Assembly (NCBI GenBank): GCA_003233305.1
Contig: QILI01000006.1
Span: forward strand, 1-64,000
Reading direction: 5' to 3'
DNA: 64,000 nucleotides
DNA from: Mizugakiibacter sp.
Lineage (GTDB): Bacteria; Pseudomonadota; Gammaproteobacteria; Xanthomonadales; Rhodanobacteraceae
The position numbers and the translations under genes are program-made. Position 1 is the first letter of the stretch. Every line of letters starts with the position of its first letter. Shown here in pieces: positions 1 to 11,545 of the stretch. Under the pieces are notes generated by a model. The model was not told the origin of the DNA. It was given only the letters and a program-made list of their open reading frames with translations, and ran no database searches.

Positions 1-1
1 T

Positions 2-193
2 GGCAGTGCATTGCTGATTGGCCAAGTGGTCTACAGCCTCACTCAAAATACCAGCGTTACAGCCGGGCTCCAATGGGGCTTTGGAGGTCGCTTGGCCGAG
101 TATGGCGGTGGTCTGGAGACGGCTCCGAACTCAGGTATTTTTGTGGCCCCTGCCGATCGCCTCTATGCACGGTTTATGTGGTATTTCCAGTAG
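2..193 (+). CDS. C-terminal fragment of a probable outer-membrane beta-barrel protein (truncated by window start)
   Basis: Open frame from the window edge to the stop at 193; alternating hydrophobic/polar strands with an aromatic-rich end (...LYARFMWYFQ). The family is not identifiable. Confidence 0.4.
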   Translation, partial: GSALLIGQVVYSLTQNTSVTAGLQWGFGGRLAEYGGGLETAPNSGIFVAPADRLYARFMWYFQ

Positions 194-253
194 CACTGTG
201 AACAACGGAACCTTCTGGCCCAGAAAAGGATGGATTCGCATGCCAATGCATGG

Positions 254-2080
254 TTATTCCACGGTCACCGACTTGGCCAGATTGCGCGGTTGGTCGACAT
301 CGGTGCCGCGTAACACGGCGACGTGATAGGCCAGTAGTTGCAAGGGAATGGTGAACACGGCAGGAGCAATGAGTAATCCTCCTGCATCGAGCCGGACGAT
401 ATGTTCATGGGTATTGTGATCGAGTGTGACCTGGCGATCGGCGAACACATACAGTTTGCCGCCACGAGCCCGGACTTCTTCAAGATTTGATTTGAGTTTG
501 TCGAACATGGCATTGTTCGGTGCCACGGCGATCACCGGCATATTTTCATCGACCAGGGCTAGAGGCCCGTGTTTCAATTCGCCGGCGGGATAGGCTTCGG
601 CATGGATGTAGGAAATTTCCTTCAGCTTCAGGGCACCTTCAAGAGCGACGGCAAAATGGGCCCCCCGGCCGAGGAACAGGGCATGTTGACGATGCATGAT
701 CTTGGCCGCCAGCTGCTCGACTTCCGCTTCGCACTGCAGCGCATTTTGCAGAGCCTGGGGTAAGTGCGCCAGTTGCTTTGCCAGTTTGGCCTGTTCTGTA
801 CCATCAAGGCCTCGGGTCCGAGCCAGCTCCAATGTCAGCAGGGCCAAGGCTGTGATCTGGGTGGTGAAAGCCTTGGTTGAAGCGACCCCGATTTCCGGCC
901 CGGCCCGGGTCATCAGTTTCAGCATCGACTCACGGACCAAAGACGATTCGGGAACATTGCAGATGGCTAGCGTGCCCAGATAGCCACGCTGTGAGGATTC
1001 GCGCAAGGCGGCGAGTGTATCGGCGGTTTCACCCGACTGGGAGATGGCGACCAGCAGGGTGTTGTTTGGAACCACCACATCCCGATACCGGTATTCGCTG
1101 GCAACTTCCACATTCACGGGTAGCCTGGCGAGTTTTTCTATCCATACCCGGGCGATCAGTCCGGCGTGGTAACTGGTGCCACAGGCGACGATATGTACGC
1201 CTCGCACCTTGTCCAGCAGCGGTTGACCCTCAGGGCCGAAAATGCCGGCTAGTACTCCGCTGGATCCCAGCCGACCCTCTAGGGTCGCAGCGACGGCACG
1301 TGGTTGTTCAAAAATTTCCTTTTGCATGTAGTGGCGATATTTGCCGCGTTCGATCGCGTCGCTGCTGAGATCACTTTCGTGAACTGCCCGAGCGACTTGC
1401 CGGCCTTCACCATCATGGATCAGATATCGGTCACGGTGGATTTCAACCAGGTCTCCGTCTTCGAGGTAGATCACCTGGTTGGTGACCTTGATCAGGGCCT
1501 GCATGTCGGAGGCCAAAAAATGCTCACCGATACCAATGCCCAGTACCAAGGGGCTGCCACGGCGGGCCCCGATGATTTGCTCGGGGTCCTCGGCATCGGC
1601 TACGGCAAGGGCGTAGGCGCCATCCAGTTTCCCGAGTGTGTGGCGAACCGCTTGCAGCAGCGATTGTCCTTGGCCGAGTTGTTCATCGATCAGGTGGGCG
1701 ATGATTTCCGAGTCGGTTTCAGAGCTGAACCGATGGCCACGGGTGAGTAGCTCCTCCCGTAGGTTGGCATGGTTTTCGATGATGCCGTTATGTACCAGCA
1801 ACACCCTTCCCGAGCGGTGGGGATGGGCATTGGCTTCGCTGGGAACGCCATGGGTGGCCCAGCGGGTATGCGCAATCCCCGTACCGCCGGAAAAGGGGGC
1901 TTGAGCGTGGCGGGCTTCGAGTTCTCGAACCTTACCAAGTACCCGCAGGCGTTGCGATGTATGGGCTTGAATCACGGCGAGGCCCGCCGAGTCGTAGCCA
2001 CGGTATTCGAGGGCTTTGAGGCCTTCGATCAGAATCTGGGCGACATCGCGTTGAGCGACAGCGGCAACGATTCCACACAT
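254..2080 (-). CDS. glmS: glutamine--fructose-6-phosphate aminotransferase (isomerizing)
   Basis: 608 aa; N-terminal MCGIVAAVAQRDVAQILIEGLKALEYRGYDSAG (class II GATase) and C-terminal SIS domains ending in LAKSVTVE. Confidence 0.98.
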   Translation of the reverse strand: MCGIVAAVAQRDVAQILIEGLKALEYRGYDSAGLAVIQAHTSQRLRVLGKVRELEARHAQAPFSGGTGIAHTRWATHGVPSEANAHPHRSGRVLLVHNGIIENHANLREELLTRGHRFSSETDSEIIAHLIDEQLGQGQSLLQAVRHTLGKLDGAYALAVADAEDPEQIIGARRGSPLVLGIGIGEHFLASDMQALIKVTNQVIYLEDGDLVEIHRDRYLIHDGEGRQVARAVHESDLSSDAIERGKYRHYMQKEIFEQPRAVAATLEGRLGSSGVLAGIFGPEGQPLLDKVRGVHIVACGTSYHAGLIARVWIEKLARLPVNVEVASEYRYRDVVVPNNTLLVAISQSGETADTLAALRESSQRGYLGTLAICNVPESSLVRESMLKLMTRAGPEIGVASTKAFTTQITALALLTLELARTRGLDGTEQAKLAKQLAHLPQALQNALQCEAEVEQLAAKIMHRQHALFLGRGAHFAVALEGALKLKEISYIHAEAYPAGELKHGPLALVDENMPVIAVAPNNAMFDKLKSNLEEVRARGGKLYVFADRQVTLDHNTHEHIVRLDAGGLLIAPAVFTIPLQLLAYHVAVLRGTDVDQPRNLAKSVTVE

Positions 2081-2138
2081 AATTGCGGGATCCTTGTACG
2101 GGTGGAGGCGGCCGGGGATAAGAGCTCACATCCCGGTA

Positions 2139-3170
2139 CTACAGCGTGGTGATATGTTCCTTGCAGCTTTTAGTATAAGAGAGATACCAGGCCACGAAAC
2201 GTTCGATACCCGGCTCGATGGCCGTGCTGGGTGCCCAGCCCGTCGCCTGACGCAGTGCGCTGATGTCGGCCCAGGTGTCTTTCACATCACCCGCTTGCAT
2301 CGGCAGCAGTTCCTTCTTGGCCTGGCGGCCCAGAAATCGTTCTAGAAGCTCGATGAAGTACAACAACTCGACGGGTTGATCGTTACCAATATTGAAAATA
2401 CGCCAGGGCGCAGAAGATGTCAGCAGCGACGGCTTGACCGGATCGAAATCCGGATCCGCTGTAGCGGGTTGATCGAGCACCCGGATGACACCTTCGACGA
2501 TATCGTCGATATAGGTGAAATCACGACGATGGTGGCCGTAATTGAAAACCTGGATCGGTTCGCCGGAGAGGATGCGTCGGGCAAACAGGATCGGCGACAT
2601 GTCCGGTCGACCCCAGGGGCCGTAGACGGTGAAGAAGCGCAATCCGGTAGCGGGCAGACCGTACAGGTGGCTGTACGAGTGGGCCATCAGTTCATTGGCT
2701 TTCTTGCTCGCGGCGTACAGGCTCAGAGGGTGATCGACGGCATCACTTTCGGTATAGGGCAGCTTGCGATTGGCGCCATACACCGAGCTGGATGAAGCAA
2801 AGACCAGATGTTCCACTGCTGCGTGCCGGCAGCATTCCAGAACATGGCCGAAACCAAGCAGGTTGCTGTGTAGATAGCTTTGTGGGTGCTGCAGTGAGTA
2901 GCGCACACTGGCCTGGGCAGCGAGATGGACCACTCGCTGCGGAGCAAAAGAGTGAAATACCTCATCGAGAGCTTTTTCATCACCCAGATCAAGCCGGGCA
3001 TGCCGATATCCAGGGTGCTCGAGAAACCGGTCAACACGGGCCTGTTTCAGTGCCGGATCGTAGTAATTGTTGTGGTTGTCGATACCGAGCACTTCCTCAC
3101 CCCGGGCGAGCAGACGCTCGACCACGGCGGCACCGATAAAACCCGCTGAACCTGTGACCACAATGCGCAT
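2139..3170 (-). CDS. NAD-dependent epimerase/dehydratase (UDP-glucuronate 4-epimerase-like)
   Basis: MRIVVTGSAGFIGAAVVERLLARGEEVLGIDNHNNYYDPALKQAR; SDR YxxxK motif (YAASKKANE); GLRFFTVYGPWGRPDM. Confidence 0.9.
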   Translation of the reverse strand: MRIVVTGSAGFIGAAVVERLLARGEEVLGIDNHNNYYDPALKQARVDRFLEHPGYRHARLDLGDEKALDEVFHSFAPQRVVHLAAQASVRYSLQHPQSYLHSNLLGFGHVLECCRHAAVEHLVFASSSSVYGANRKLPYTESDAVDHPLSLYAASKKANELMAHSYSHLYGLPATGLRFFTVYGPWGRPDMSPILFARRILSGEPIQVFNYGHHRRDFTYIDDIVEGVIRVLDQPATADPDFDPVKPSLLTSSAPWRIFNIGNDQPVELLYFIELLERFLGRQAKKELLPMQAGDVKDTWADISALRQATGWAPSTAIEPGIERFVAWYLSYTKSCKEHITTL

Positions 3171-3646
3171 AAGGGCACCTCTGCAAGCAGCGCATAATTG
3201 TAGCGGGTCGCTGGCACGGAGGTGAGAGGTACTGAGTGGTTTCTCTGTGTGTCAACCTGGGCCCATACACTGACTGTCTTGGATAGCATAGATTCCAGGA
3301 CTATAAATACAGGATCCATGGCGCTGCCAAGATCTGCATCAGGGCTTCCCGACGCTCACCGCAGCCGGGTACGTGAGCAATAAAGGTGAATTGATATTAT
3401 CTAAAATGTAACTGTCTATATGAGGTTGATACGTTCCGCAGGCGTGGCAAGACGTTCAGGATCAGGTCGAGTACGCTAGGACCGTCGTCGGCATCCGCAA
3501 GGGACTCGATCAGGCCCGTGATGGGTAGGGTGTTGAGGCATCCGCCTTATTCGAGATGCTTGGCCCCACCAGGGCATGCAGCGCTACAAGGTCGTCATCA
3601 CACTACACTAACCCCAAATCCAGTGAAGCCGATAGGAGACAATGAC

Positions 3647-3931
3647 ATGATATTCGGAAACAAACGTAAGGCGTCCGAGGCCTCGGGCGAAACCATCTAC
3701 ACCTGCCCGATGCACCCCGAAGTGCAAAGCACCGAGCCGGGAAAGTGTCCCAAATGCGGCATGTTCCTCGTTGCAAAAACCGACGCCGACGCCGATGACA
3801 ACGAGCATAAGCACGAAGCCAGCGATGAGGCCAGCAGCGGATGCTGCGGCGGGCATGGGCACCAACACGCCAGTCACGCCTCGGGCGACGGATGCTGCGG
3901 CGGCCACAAAGACGAACACGCGCATCACTAA
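3647..3931 (+). CDS. small heavy-metal-binding-domain protein with Cys/His-rich tail
   Basis: YTCPMHPEVQSTEPGKCPKCGMFLV motif followed by two GCCGGH segments and His clusters. Start taken as ATG 3647 after GATAGGAGAC. Confidence 0.75.
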   Translation: MIFGNKRKASEASGETIYTCPMHPEVQSTEPGKCPKCGMFLVAKTDADADDNEHKHEASDEASSGCCGGHGHQHASHASGDGCCGGHKDEHAHH

Positions 3932-4057
3932 AGCGCGGCTATAACCACATGAAATACCCCCTGATCTTCGGGCGTGAAAACCTATGGATCGGGGGCTGTA
4001 GCAGAAGTTGGATATAGCCCAACAACCTGTTTTTGATTCACTTGTCAGGGCGTAGAC

Positions 4058-4957
4058 CTACGCGTATTCCTCACGCGGTTTTTCCGTGGCTCTGTCCCGG
4101 CTGGCCAGCGCGATCCCTACAAGGGTCAGGGCTACGCCGATTGCCTCGAACCAGCCCAACCTCTCGCTGAAAAACAGTGCTCCCATTGACAGCCCGAACA
4201 CCGGCACCAGAAAACTGAAAGTGTTGGCAACGTTCAGTACAGTTTCTTGCAGGATCAGGTTCCAAAGCCAGTAGGCCAGCGCCGATCCGAACAGACTGAG
4301 CCCGCCCAGAGCCAACAGAAATTGCGGCGCCCAGACAATAGTAAAGGGCTGCTCCAACGCAAAGGCTGCCACCAGCAGCGGTACGCTGCCAATCAGCATC
4401 TGGCAACCCATCCCCATCACCGCGTCAACCTTTGGCGCGAGGTAGCGGATCAGAACATTGCTGATGGTGATGCCAAGGGCGGCCAGCAAGATATAGCCAA
4501 ATCCGATCAGGTAGGTTTCGGCTCGTGCGGTCAGCAGCTGTGGCAGCGCGATGAAGACGATACCGGCAAATCCTAGCGCAAGCCCCAGCTTGCCCCGTCT
4601 TCCCATATGCTCGCCCAGAAACAGGCTGGCCAGCACCGCAGCAAGCAGGGGCTGGGTGTTGGCGATGACCGTGGCGATACCCGGCGATACGAACTCGGCC
4701 GCGTGAAACATGCCGAGATAGGCAAGACTCGTGGCCCCCAGCCCGATGGCGGCCAGCGTGATCCAGACCCGCACCCCACGTGGCCAGGGGTGCCCCAGCG
4801 CCATCCCCGCCCCCACCAGCATCGCGCCAGAAAGGAGCGCACGCAACGCCGCGAATGTCATCAACGGCGCATAGGCTAAGCCCGCTAGGATCAGGGGATA
4901 GCAGAGCGCCCAGAGCAGCATGACCAGAACAATCCTGGAAATCCCGAATACGCCCAT
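4058..4957 (-). CDS. EamA/DMT-superfamily transporter
   Basis: 299 aa, about 10 hydrophobic segments, two EamA-like halves (ALRALLSGAMLVG; IANTQPLLAAVLASLFLGEHM; LVPVFGLSMGALFFSERL). Confidence 0.9.
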   Translation of the reverse strand: MGVFGISRIVLVMLLWALCYPLILAGLAYAPLMTFAALRALLSGAMLVGAGMALGHPWPRGVRVWITLAAIGLGATSLAYLGMFHAAEFVSPGIATVIANTQPLLAAVLASLFLGEHMGRRGKLGLALGFAGIVFIALPQLLTARAETYLIGFGYILLAALGITISNVLIRYLAPKVDAVMGMGCQMLIGSVPLLVAAFALEQPFTIVWAPQFLLALGGLSLFGSALAYWLWNLILQETVLNVANTFSFLVPVFGLSMGALFFSERLGWFEAIGVALTLVGIALASRDRATEKPREEYA

Positions 4958-4992
4958 TCAGAGGGGGCCTGTCAGGCGAGGCGGCACTTGGC

Positions 4993-6336
4993 TCATCGGC
5001 ATTTCAGCTCCTGGATATTGTCGCCCCCGGCCTCGCCGCTGTCCCAGCCCGCGCGCCCGTATCCGGCTTCTGAAATATCGTTTCGGATCATTGGCAGTAC
5101 CCCGACCTTGCGGGTCAGCTGGATCTGGAAAACGACCAGTCCGCCGTAGCGGAAACTGGCTTCGCAGGCGGCAAGATAGAATTCCCACATTCGGCAGAAC
5201 CGTGCATCATAAAGTGCTTCCACATGGTCGCGGTTGGCCAAAAATCGCAGCCGCCACGCTTTGAGTGTTTCGGCGTAATGGAGGTGCAGAACTTCGATAT
5301 CGGCAACGATCAGGCCGCTTCTTTCGATTGCCGGCATGATTTCCGATAGCGAAGGAATATAGCCGCCCGGAAAGATGTATTTACGGATCCAGGGATGCGG
5401 CGCGGCTGGCTCGGTCACGCTGCCGATGGTATGAACCAGCGCGACCCCGTCCCCGCTCAGTAACTCGGCAATTCTGGAAAAATATTCAGGGTAATACGCA
5501 ACCCCAACATGTTCGAACATGCCAACCGACACGATCCGGTCGAACTGCCCGCGCTGATGGCGGTAATCGCGCAGCGCGAAATGCACTTTGTCCGACAGAC
5601 CTTCGCGTAGGGCGCGCGCCTCGGCATAGTGCTGCTGCTTTGCCGACAGGGTCACCCCGATGACCTCCACATCCGCGCGCCGGGCCAGCGACAGGGCCAG
5701 CCCTCCCCAGCCACTGCCGATATCAAGCACCTTTTGGCCGGGCGCAAGATGCAGTTTGGCCGCGATATGGTCCAGCTTTCGTATCTGCGCCGTTTCCAGA
5801 CTGTCCCTCGGGGTCTCAAAATAGGCGCAGGAATACTGCCGTTCAGGGTCAAGGAAGAGATCATAGAGATCATCGGACAGGTCATAGTGATGGGCGACGT
5901 TGCGTTGCGCCCGCCCTACTGAGTTATGCATCATGAAGCGTCGCCCCAGCTGGTGCAGGCGTTGCTGCAACCGGCGGACCCAATGGCCGCTGCCAAGACC
6001 GATATTCGAGAGACAGAGGTCAAGGAATGCGTATATATCGCCGTGCGTCACGCTGAGCCGGCCATCCATATAGGCCTCGCCCAACGCTAGATCGGGATTG
6101 ATGGCGATCCGGCGTACGGTTTGCCAATCATGGATGGCAATGGCGACGATCGGTCCGCCAGTACCGAAGTGCAGCACACGCCGGTCGGGCAGGCAAAGCT
6201 CCAGCGTTCCGGTGCGAATGATCCGCGTCAATGCGGCCCGCAACACTATGGCCGACGGTCTTCTAAGAGGGCTGCGGGGGTCGGGAGCATCAGGCTTGGC
6301 CCCAACTGCGGTAAAGCCAGTATTGTTGGTGGTCAT
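4993..6336 (-). CDS. cfa: cyclopropane-fatty-acyl-phospholipid synthase family protein
   Basis: SAM motif VLDIGSGWGGLALSLA, SVGMFEHVGVAYYPEYF, YDLSDDLYDLFLDPERQYSCAYF. Start taken as MTTNNTG within the longer ORF. Confidence 0.93.
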   Translation of the reverse strand: MTTNNTGFTAVGAKPDAPDPRSPLRRPSAIVLRAALTRIIRTGTLELCLPDRRVLHFGTGGPIVAIAIHDWQTVRRIAINPDLALGEAYMDGRLSVTHGDIYAFLDLCLSNIGLGSGHWVRRLQQRLHQLGRRFMMHNSVGRAQRNVAHHYDLSDDLYDLFLDPERQYSCAYFETPRDSLETAQIRKLDHIAAKLHLAPGQKVLDIGSGWGGLALSLARRADVEVIGVTLSAKQQHYAEARALREGLSDKVHFALRDYRHQRGQFDRIVSVGMFEHVGVAYYPEYFSRIAELLSGDGVALVHTIGSVTEPAAPHPWIRKYIFPGGYIPSLSEIMPAIERSGLIVADIEVLHLHYAETLKAWRLRFLANRDHVEALYDARFCRMWEFYLAACEASFRYGGLVVFQIQLTRKVGVLPMIRNDISEAGYGRAGWDSGEAGGDNIQELKCR

Positions 6337-6352
6337 GTCATGCTCCTTTCCA

Positions 6353-6625
6353 TCAGTCAGCGTCAATTTCATGCGCCCTGCGCCCACGCATCAGCGGTCC
6401 TTGCGGGGCGTGGGTGGGAAACCCGTCAGATGTTTTTTTGCCCGGCACCGCAGCACCATCATTGTACGGTTCATCCCCGTCATGCTCGTGGCTCCCGTGC
6501 CGATACCCATATCCACCGCCATGTCCGCTCCCGTAACCCGGAACTCGTGAATGACACCTTAGCTGTAAACCCGATTTCAGAATTGTCACGCTGCCACAGC
6601 AAACTGAAACCTTCCAGGACTTCAT
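6353..6625 (-). CDS. hypothetical small Gly/His-rich ORF immediately upstream of cfa
   Basis: 90-aa ORF ending 16 nt before the cfa start; contains GYGSGHGGGYGYRHGSHEHDGDE. No family recognised. Confidence 0.22.
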   Translation of the reverse strand: MKSWKVSVCCGSVTILKSGLQLRCHSRVPGYGSGHGGGYGYRHGSHEHDGDEPYNDGAAVPGKKTSDGFPTHAPQGPLMRGRRAHEIDAD

Positions 6626-6709
6626 TAATGCCGGGGGACTACCTCAGGTATGACCTATACTGCAGTTACTGCAAATCTCCAAACTCAACCAAGAGAAGGA
6701 GATTTACCC

Positions 6710-6763
6710 ATGAAGGAATGTCAGAGCTTGAGCTATACGAAGTGGGACTGTAAGCACCACGTT
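6710..6763 (+). pseudogene. 5' relic of an IS200/IS605-family tnpA transposase
   Basis: AGAAGGAG RBS and ATG encoding MKECQSLSYTKWDCKHHV, resembling the N-terminus of IS200-type TnpA (xxSLSHTxWDCKYHVVF). Similarity stops abruptly after KHHV. Confidence 0.55.
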
Positions 6764-7226
6764 TTTACTCTGCTGAGGGAGCCTCAGGTCGCTGGCACCC
6801 TCATCTCTGGCGACCGAAAAGGTCACCGCCTGGACGCCTACCAGGGACTCGGTGAGTTGATCGATGCTTGTTCAGTCTTCGAGTTTCATGCTGGTTTTTA
6901 TCTCCCCATCATGAACGGTTCCGCTTCCAGCTTCAGACTCGTGGCCTATTGGACAAGACTGGGCGTTGACATGCCCAGGTGCTCGGGATAGCGTAACGCT
7001 TTCGTTAAATCTCCAAGGTGGCCCGCCGCAACAGTGGGTCGAGTGTGCGACATGGGAACGATACAAGTCATTTTCAGCCCCCGGCAGTGCATGTTCTGAT
7101 TGCCGATGCACGCCTTGTCTGTAACCGTGTTGTGCTTACGGTCTTCATTAGCTTGGCAGACTGTTCCCCCCGTAACCCAGTCAAAACTCTGCTTCCCGGC
7201 AAGAATTGTCTGCACAGGTCTTTCTG

Positions 7227-9131
7227 ATGATCCAAATCACATTACCCGATGGCAGCAAGAAATCTTTCGAACACGCACCCACTCTGCACGAGGTCGCTGA
7301 GTCGATTGGGGCCGGACTGGCCAAGGCGGCCCTGGCCGGGAAGATCGACGGGGTTACGGTCGACCTGGCGCGTACGGTGGATCGCGACGCGGCCATCGAG
7401 ATCATTACTTCCCGGAGCCCTGAGGCGCTGGAAATCCTGCGGCATTCTACGGCCCACTTGCTTGCGCAGGCGGTGCAGCGCTTGCACCCGGGTGCGCAGG
7501 TCACTATTGGCCCGGTGATCGAGAATGGCTTCTATTACGATTTCGCCTATACCAGGCCTTTTACCCCAGATGATCTTCCGGCCATCGAACAGGAAATGCA
7601 CAAGATCGTGGCTGCCGCCATGCCGGTGACCCGTTCGGTGCTGTCCCGTGATGCGGCCAGCCAATTTTTCAGTGCCAAAGGTGAGACGTACAAGGCGCAG
7701 ATTATCGCTTCAATTCCGGCCGATGAGGACCTTTCGCTGTATGCACAAGGGGAGTTTACCGATCTTTGTCGGGGTCCACATGTGCCCAATACCGACCGTA
7801 TCAAATCCTTCCGTTTGATGAAGGTGGCCGGCGCCTACTGGCGTGGCGATTCGTCCAACGAGATGCTGTCGCGTATTTATGGCACGGCCTGGTTCAGCGA
7901 CAAGGAGCTCAAGGCCTACCTGCGCATGCTGGAAGAGGCCGAGAAGCGCGATCACCGGAAACTTGGCAAGGCGCTGGATCTGTTCCACCAGCAGGAAGAG
8001 GGGCCGGGAATGGTGTTCTGGCATCCACGCGGCTGGGCAATATGGCAGGTTATCGAACAGTACATGCGTGGCGTATACCGCCGCTCGGGATATCAGGAAG
8101 TGCGTGGTCCACAGATTCTCGACGTATCGTTGTGGAAAAAGTCCGGTCACTGGGATAATTACGCCGAGAACATGTTTTTCACCGAGTCGGAGAAACGTAC
8201 CTATGCGGTGAAGCCCATGAACTGCCCGGGCCATGTGGAGATCTTCAAGTCACGGCTGCGTAGCTATCGCGATTTACCGATCCGTTATGCCGAATTTGGC
8301 AGTTGTCACCGCAACGAGCCCTCCGGGGCCCTACATGGCTTGATGCGGGTTCGTGCATTTACCCAGGATGATGGGCATATTTTTTGTACCGAGGCGCAGA
8401 TAGAATCCGAAGTGACGGCTTTCCACCGGCAGGCGATGCAGGTCTATACCGATTTCGGGTTCCAGGATATCGCTGTAAAAATTGCCTTACGTCCAGATCA
8501 GCGGATTGGCTCCGATGCGATTTGGGATCGTGCCGAGGAGGCCCTGAGGGCGGCTCTTACCCGTGCCGGGGTGGCCTGGCAGGAACTGCCCGGTGAAGGG
8601 GTCTTCTATGGCCCGAAGATCGAGTATCACATGCATGACTCGATCGGCCGAGACTGGCAGGTCGGGACCATGCAGGTGGACTTCATGATGCCTGAGCGAC
8701 TCGGTGCCGAGTATGTCGATGAGCACTCCAACCGGCAGCATCCGGTGATGCTGCATCGGGCCATTGTTGGGTCGATGGAGCGTTTCATCGGCATCCTGAT
8801 TGAGCACCATGCCGGCATTCTGCCCACCTGGCTTGCCCCCGTTCAGGCGGTGGTCATGAACATCACCGATGCGCAGACCGAGCATGTCAATAAAGTCGTT
8901 CGCCTGCTCACTGAGCAGGGTCTGCGCGTTGTCGCCGATTTGCGAAAGGAAAAAATCGGCTATAAAATCCGTGAGCATACATTGCAGCGTGTTCCCTGGT
9001 TGCTTGTGGTCGGTGATCGCGAGCAAGAGGCGGACACGGTTGCTGTGCGCGCGTTGGATGGCACGGACCTGGGCAGTATGCCGTTGCAGGAATGTGTCGA
9101 AAAACTAGTTTCCGCAGTGGCAAAGCACTGA
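7227..9131 (+). CDS. thrS: threonyl-tRNA synthetase
   Basis: TGS domain [14 protein letters not shown], class II motifs ([57 protein letters not shown]). Confidence 0.99.
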   Translation: MIQITLPDGSKKSFEHAPTLHEVAESIGAGLAKAALAGKIDGVTVDLARTVDRDAAIEIITSRSPEALEILRHSTAHLLAQAVQRLHPGAQVTIGPVIENGFYYDFAYTRPFTPDDLPAIEQEMHKIVAAAMPVTRSVLSRDAASQFFSAKGETYKAQIIASIPADEDLSLYAQGEFTDLCRGPHVPNTDRIKSFRLMKVAGAYWRGDSSNEMLSRIYGTAWFSDKELKAYLRMLEEAEKRDHRKLGKALDLFHQQEEGPGMVFWHPRGWAIWQVIEQYMRGVYRRSGYQEVRGPQILDVSLWKKSGHWDNYAENMFFTESEKRTYAVKPMNCPGHVEIFKSRLRSYRDLPIRYAEFGSCHRNEPSGALHGLMRVRAFTQDDGHIFCTEAQIESEVTAFHRQAMQVYTDFGFQDIAVKIALRPDQRIGSDAIWDRAEEALRAALTRAGVAWQELPGEGVFYGPKIEYHMHDSIGRDWQVGTMQVDFMMPERLGAEYVDEHSNRQHPVMLHRAIVGSMERFIGILIEHHAGILPTWLAPVQAVVMNITDAQTEHVNKVVRLLTEQGLRVVADLRKEKIGYKIREHTLQRVPWLLVVGDREQEADTVAVRALDGTDLGSMPLQECVEKLVSAVAKH

Positions 9132-9167
9132 CCTGCGGGTAATTTTCAACTGATTGGAGGATGTGGT

Positions 9168-9698
9168 ATCGCTACCAGCAGCGATGTAAAAAGGCACCGG
9201 CGTAACCAGGAAATTCGGGTTTCGCAAGTTCGTGTCATCAATGCCGAAGGCCAGCAGGTCGGCATTCTGTCTCGTGATGAAGCGCTGGGACTGGCTGAGG
9301 CCGCCGGCCTTGATCTGGTCGAGATCCAGCCCTTAGTCGAGCCCCCGGTTTGCCGGATCATGGATTTTGGAAAATTCAGGTTTGATCAGCAAAAGAAGTC
9401 CCAGGCCGCAAAAAAGAAGCAGCGGCAAATCGAAATCAAGGAAGTCAAATTCCGGCCTACTACGGATGTAGGCGATTATCAGATCAAGTTACGCAATATC
9501 CTGCGTTTTCTTACGGATGGCGACAAAGTCAAGGTAACCATTCGGTTCCGGGGCCGGGAGCTTTCCCACAAGGAACTCGGCTTTGAGCTGGCCCAGAAGG
9601 TGCAGCAGGATGTCGCCGAGCTTGCGGTGGTCGAGCAGTTTCCGCGCCTGGAAGGGCGACAGATGGTCATGCTGATTGCCCCGAAGCAAAAAAGCTGA
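9168..9698 (+). CDS. infC: translation initiation factor IF-3 (ATC start codon)
   Basis: Open frame from the thrS stop; TTGGAGG at 9154-9160, 7 nt before ATC at 9168; translation (I/M)ATSSDVKRHRRNQEIRVSQVRVINAEGQQVGILSRDEALGLAEAAGLDLVEIQP...CRIMDFGKFRFDQQKK. The ORF track shows only the internal start at 9360. Confidence 0.95.
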   Translation: MATSSDVKRHRRNQEIRVSQVRVINAEGQQVGILSRDEALGLAEAAGLDLVEIQPLVEPPVCRIMDFGKFRFDQQKKSQAAKKKQRQIEIKEVKFRPTTDVGDYQIKLRNILRFLTDGDKVKVTIRFRGRELSHKELGFELAQKVQQDVAELAVVEQFPRLEGRQMVMLIAPKQKS

Positions 9699-9842
9699 TG
9701 CTTCCGTGGGAAGTTAAATCAAGCTAAACTGAACGACTTGATCGCGTGGATCGTGATCATGACGAGCCGGCCGGGGCAGGGATGGCAAGTGCGGTGCAAC
9801 CGTCGCCCAGGCCAGTCAAATAATACTGAATGGAGCACTTTC

Positions 9843-10040
9843 ATGCCCAAGATCAAGACCAAACGTGCCGCGGCGAAGCGTTTTCGCAAGACCGCAACAG
9901 GCCGTTTCAAGGCGGGACACGCCTTCAGAAGCCATATTCTGACTAAAAAATCAACCAAGCTGAAGCGTGGCTTGCGTGCTACCAACCATATCGATGCCTC
10001 CGACCAGAAGTCGGTAGCGCGAATGCTGCCCTACCTCTGA
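9843..10040 (+). CDS. rpmI: 50S ribosomal protein L35
   Basis: [45 protein letters not shown]. Confidence 0.98.
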   Translation: MPKIKTKRAAAKRFRKTATGRFKAGHAFRSHILTKKSTKLKRGLRATNHIDASDQKSVARMLPYL

Positions 10041-10052
10041 GGAGAATGGATT

Positions 10053-10412
10053 ATGGCTCGAGTTAAACGTGGCGTCGTAGCGCACCGCCGTCATAAAAAA
10101 ATCATTGGCCAGGCGAAGGGTTATTACAATGCCCGCCGCAAGGTTTTCCGGGTTGCTAAGCAGGCGGTCACCAAGGCCCAGCAATACGCCTATATCGGTC
10201 GCAAACAACGCAAGCGCCAGTTCCGGGCGCTATGGATCGTACGTATCAACGCGGCGGCCCGGCAGTTCGGATTATCCTACAGTCGCTTGATCAACGGCCT
10301 ATCCAGAGCCGGTATCACCATCGATCGCAAGGTCCTGGCCGATCTCGCTGTACACGACATTAAGGCTTTCGGAGTTATCGCCGAGAAAGCCAAAGCCAGT
10401 CTTGCAGCTTAA
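10053..10412 (+). CDS. rplT: 50S ribosomal protein L20
   Basis: [42 protein letters not shown]. Confidence 0.98.
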   Translation: MARVKRGVVAHRRHKKIIGQAKGYYNARRKVFRVAKQAVTKAQQYAYIGRKQRKRQFRALWIVRINAAARQFGLSYSRLINGLSRAGITIDRKVLADLAVHDIKAFGVIAEKAKASLAA

Positions 10413-10416
10413 TTGA

Positions 10417-11499
<1,083 letters not shown>

Positions 11500-11545
11500 A
11501 TTGCGGTGCCGGTACCAGGCGTCGATTTCCGGACGTGGAGGAATC

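Noticed and set aside
6121-6753. 210-aa plus-strand ORF over the cfa 5' end and the IS relic
   Set aside because: Antisense to conserved cfa; a shadow frame.
9360-9698. ATG-initiated 112-aa ORF as the infC gene
   Set aside because: Lacks the IF-3 N-domain, which is encoded in frame from the ATC at 9168 with a good Shine-Dalgarno.
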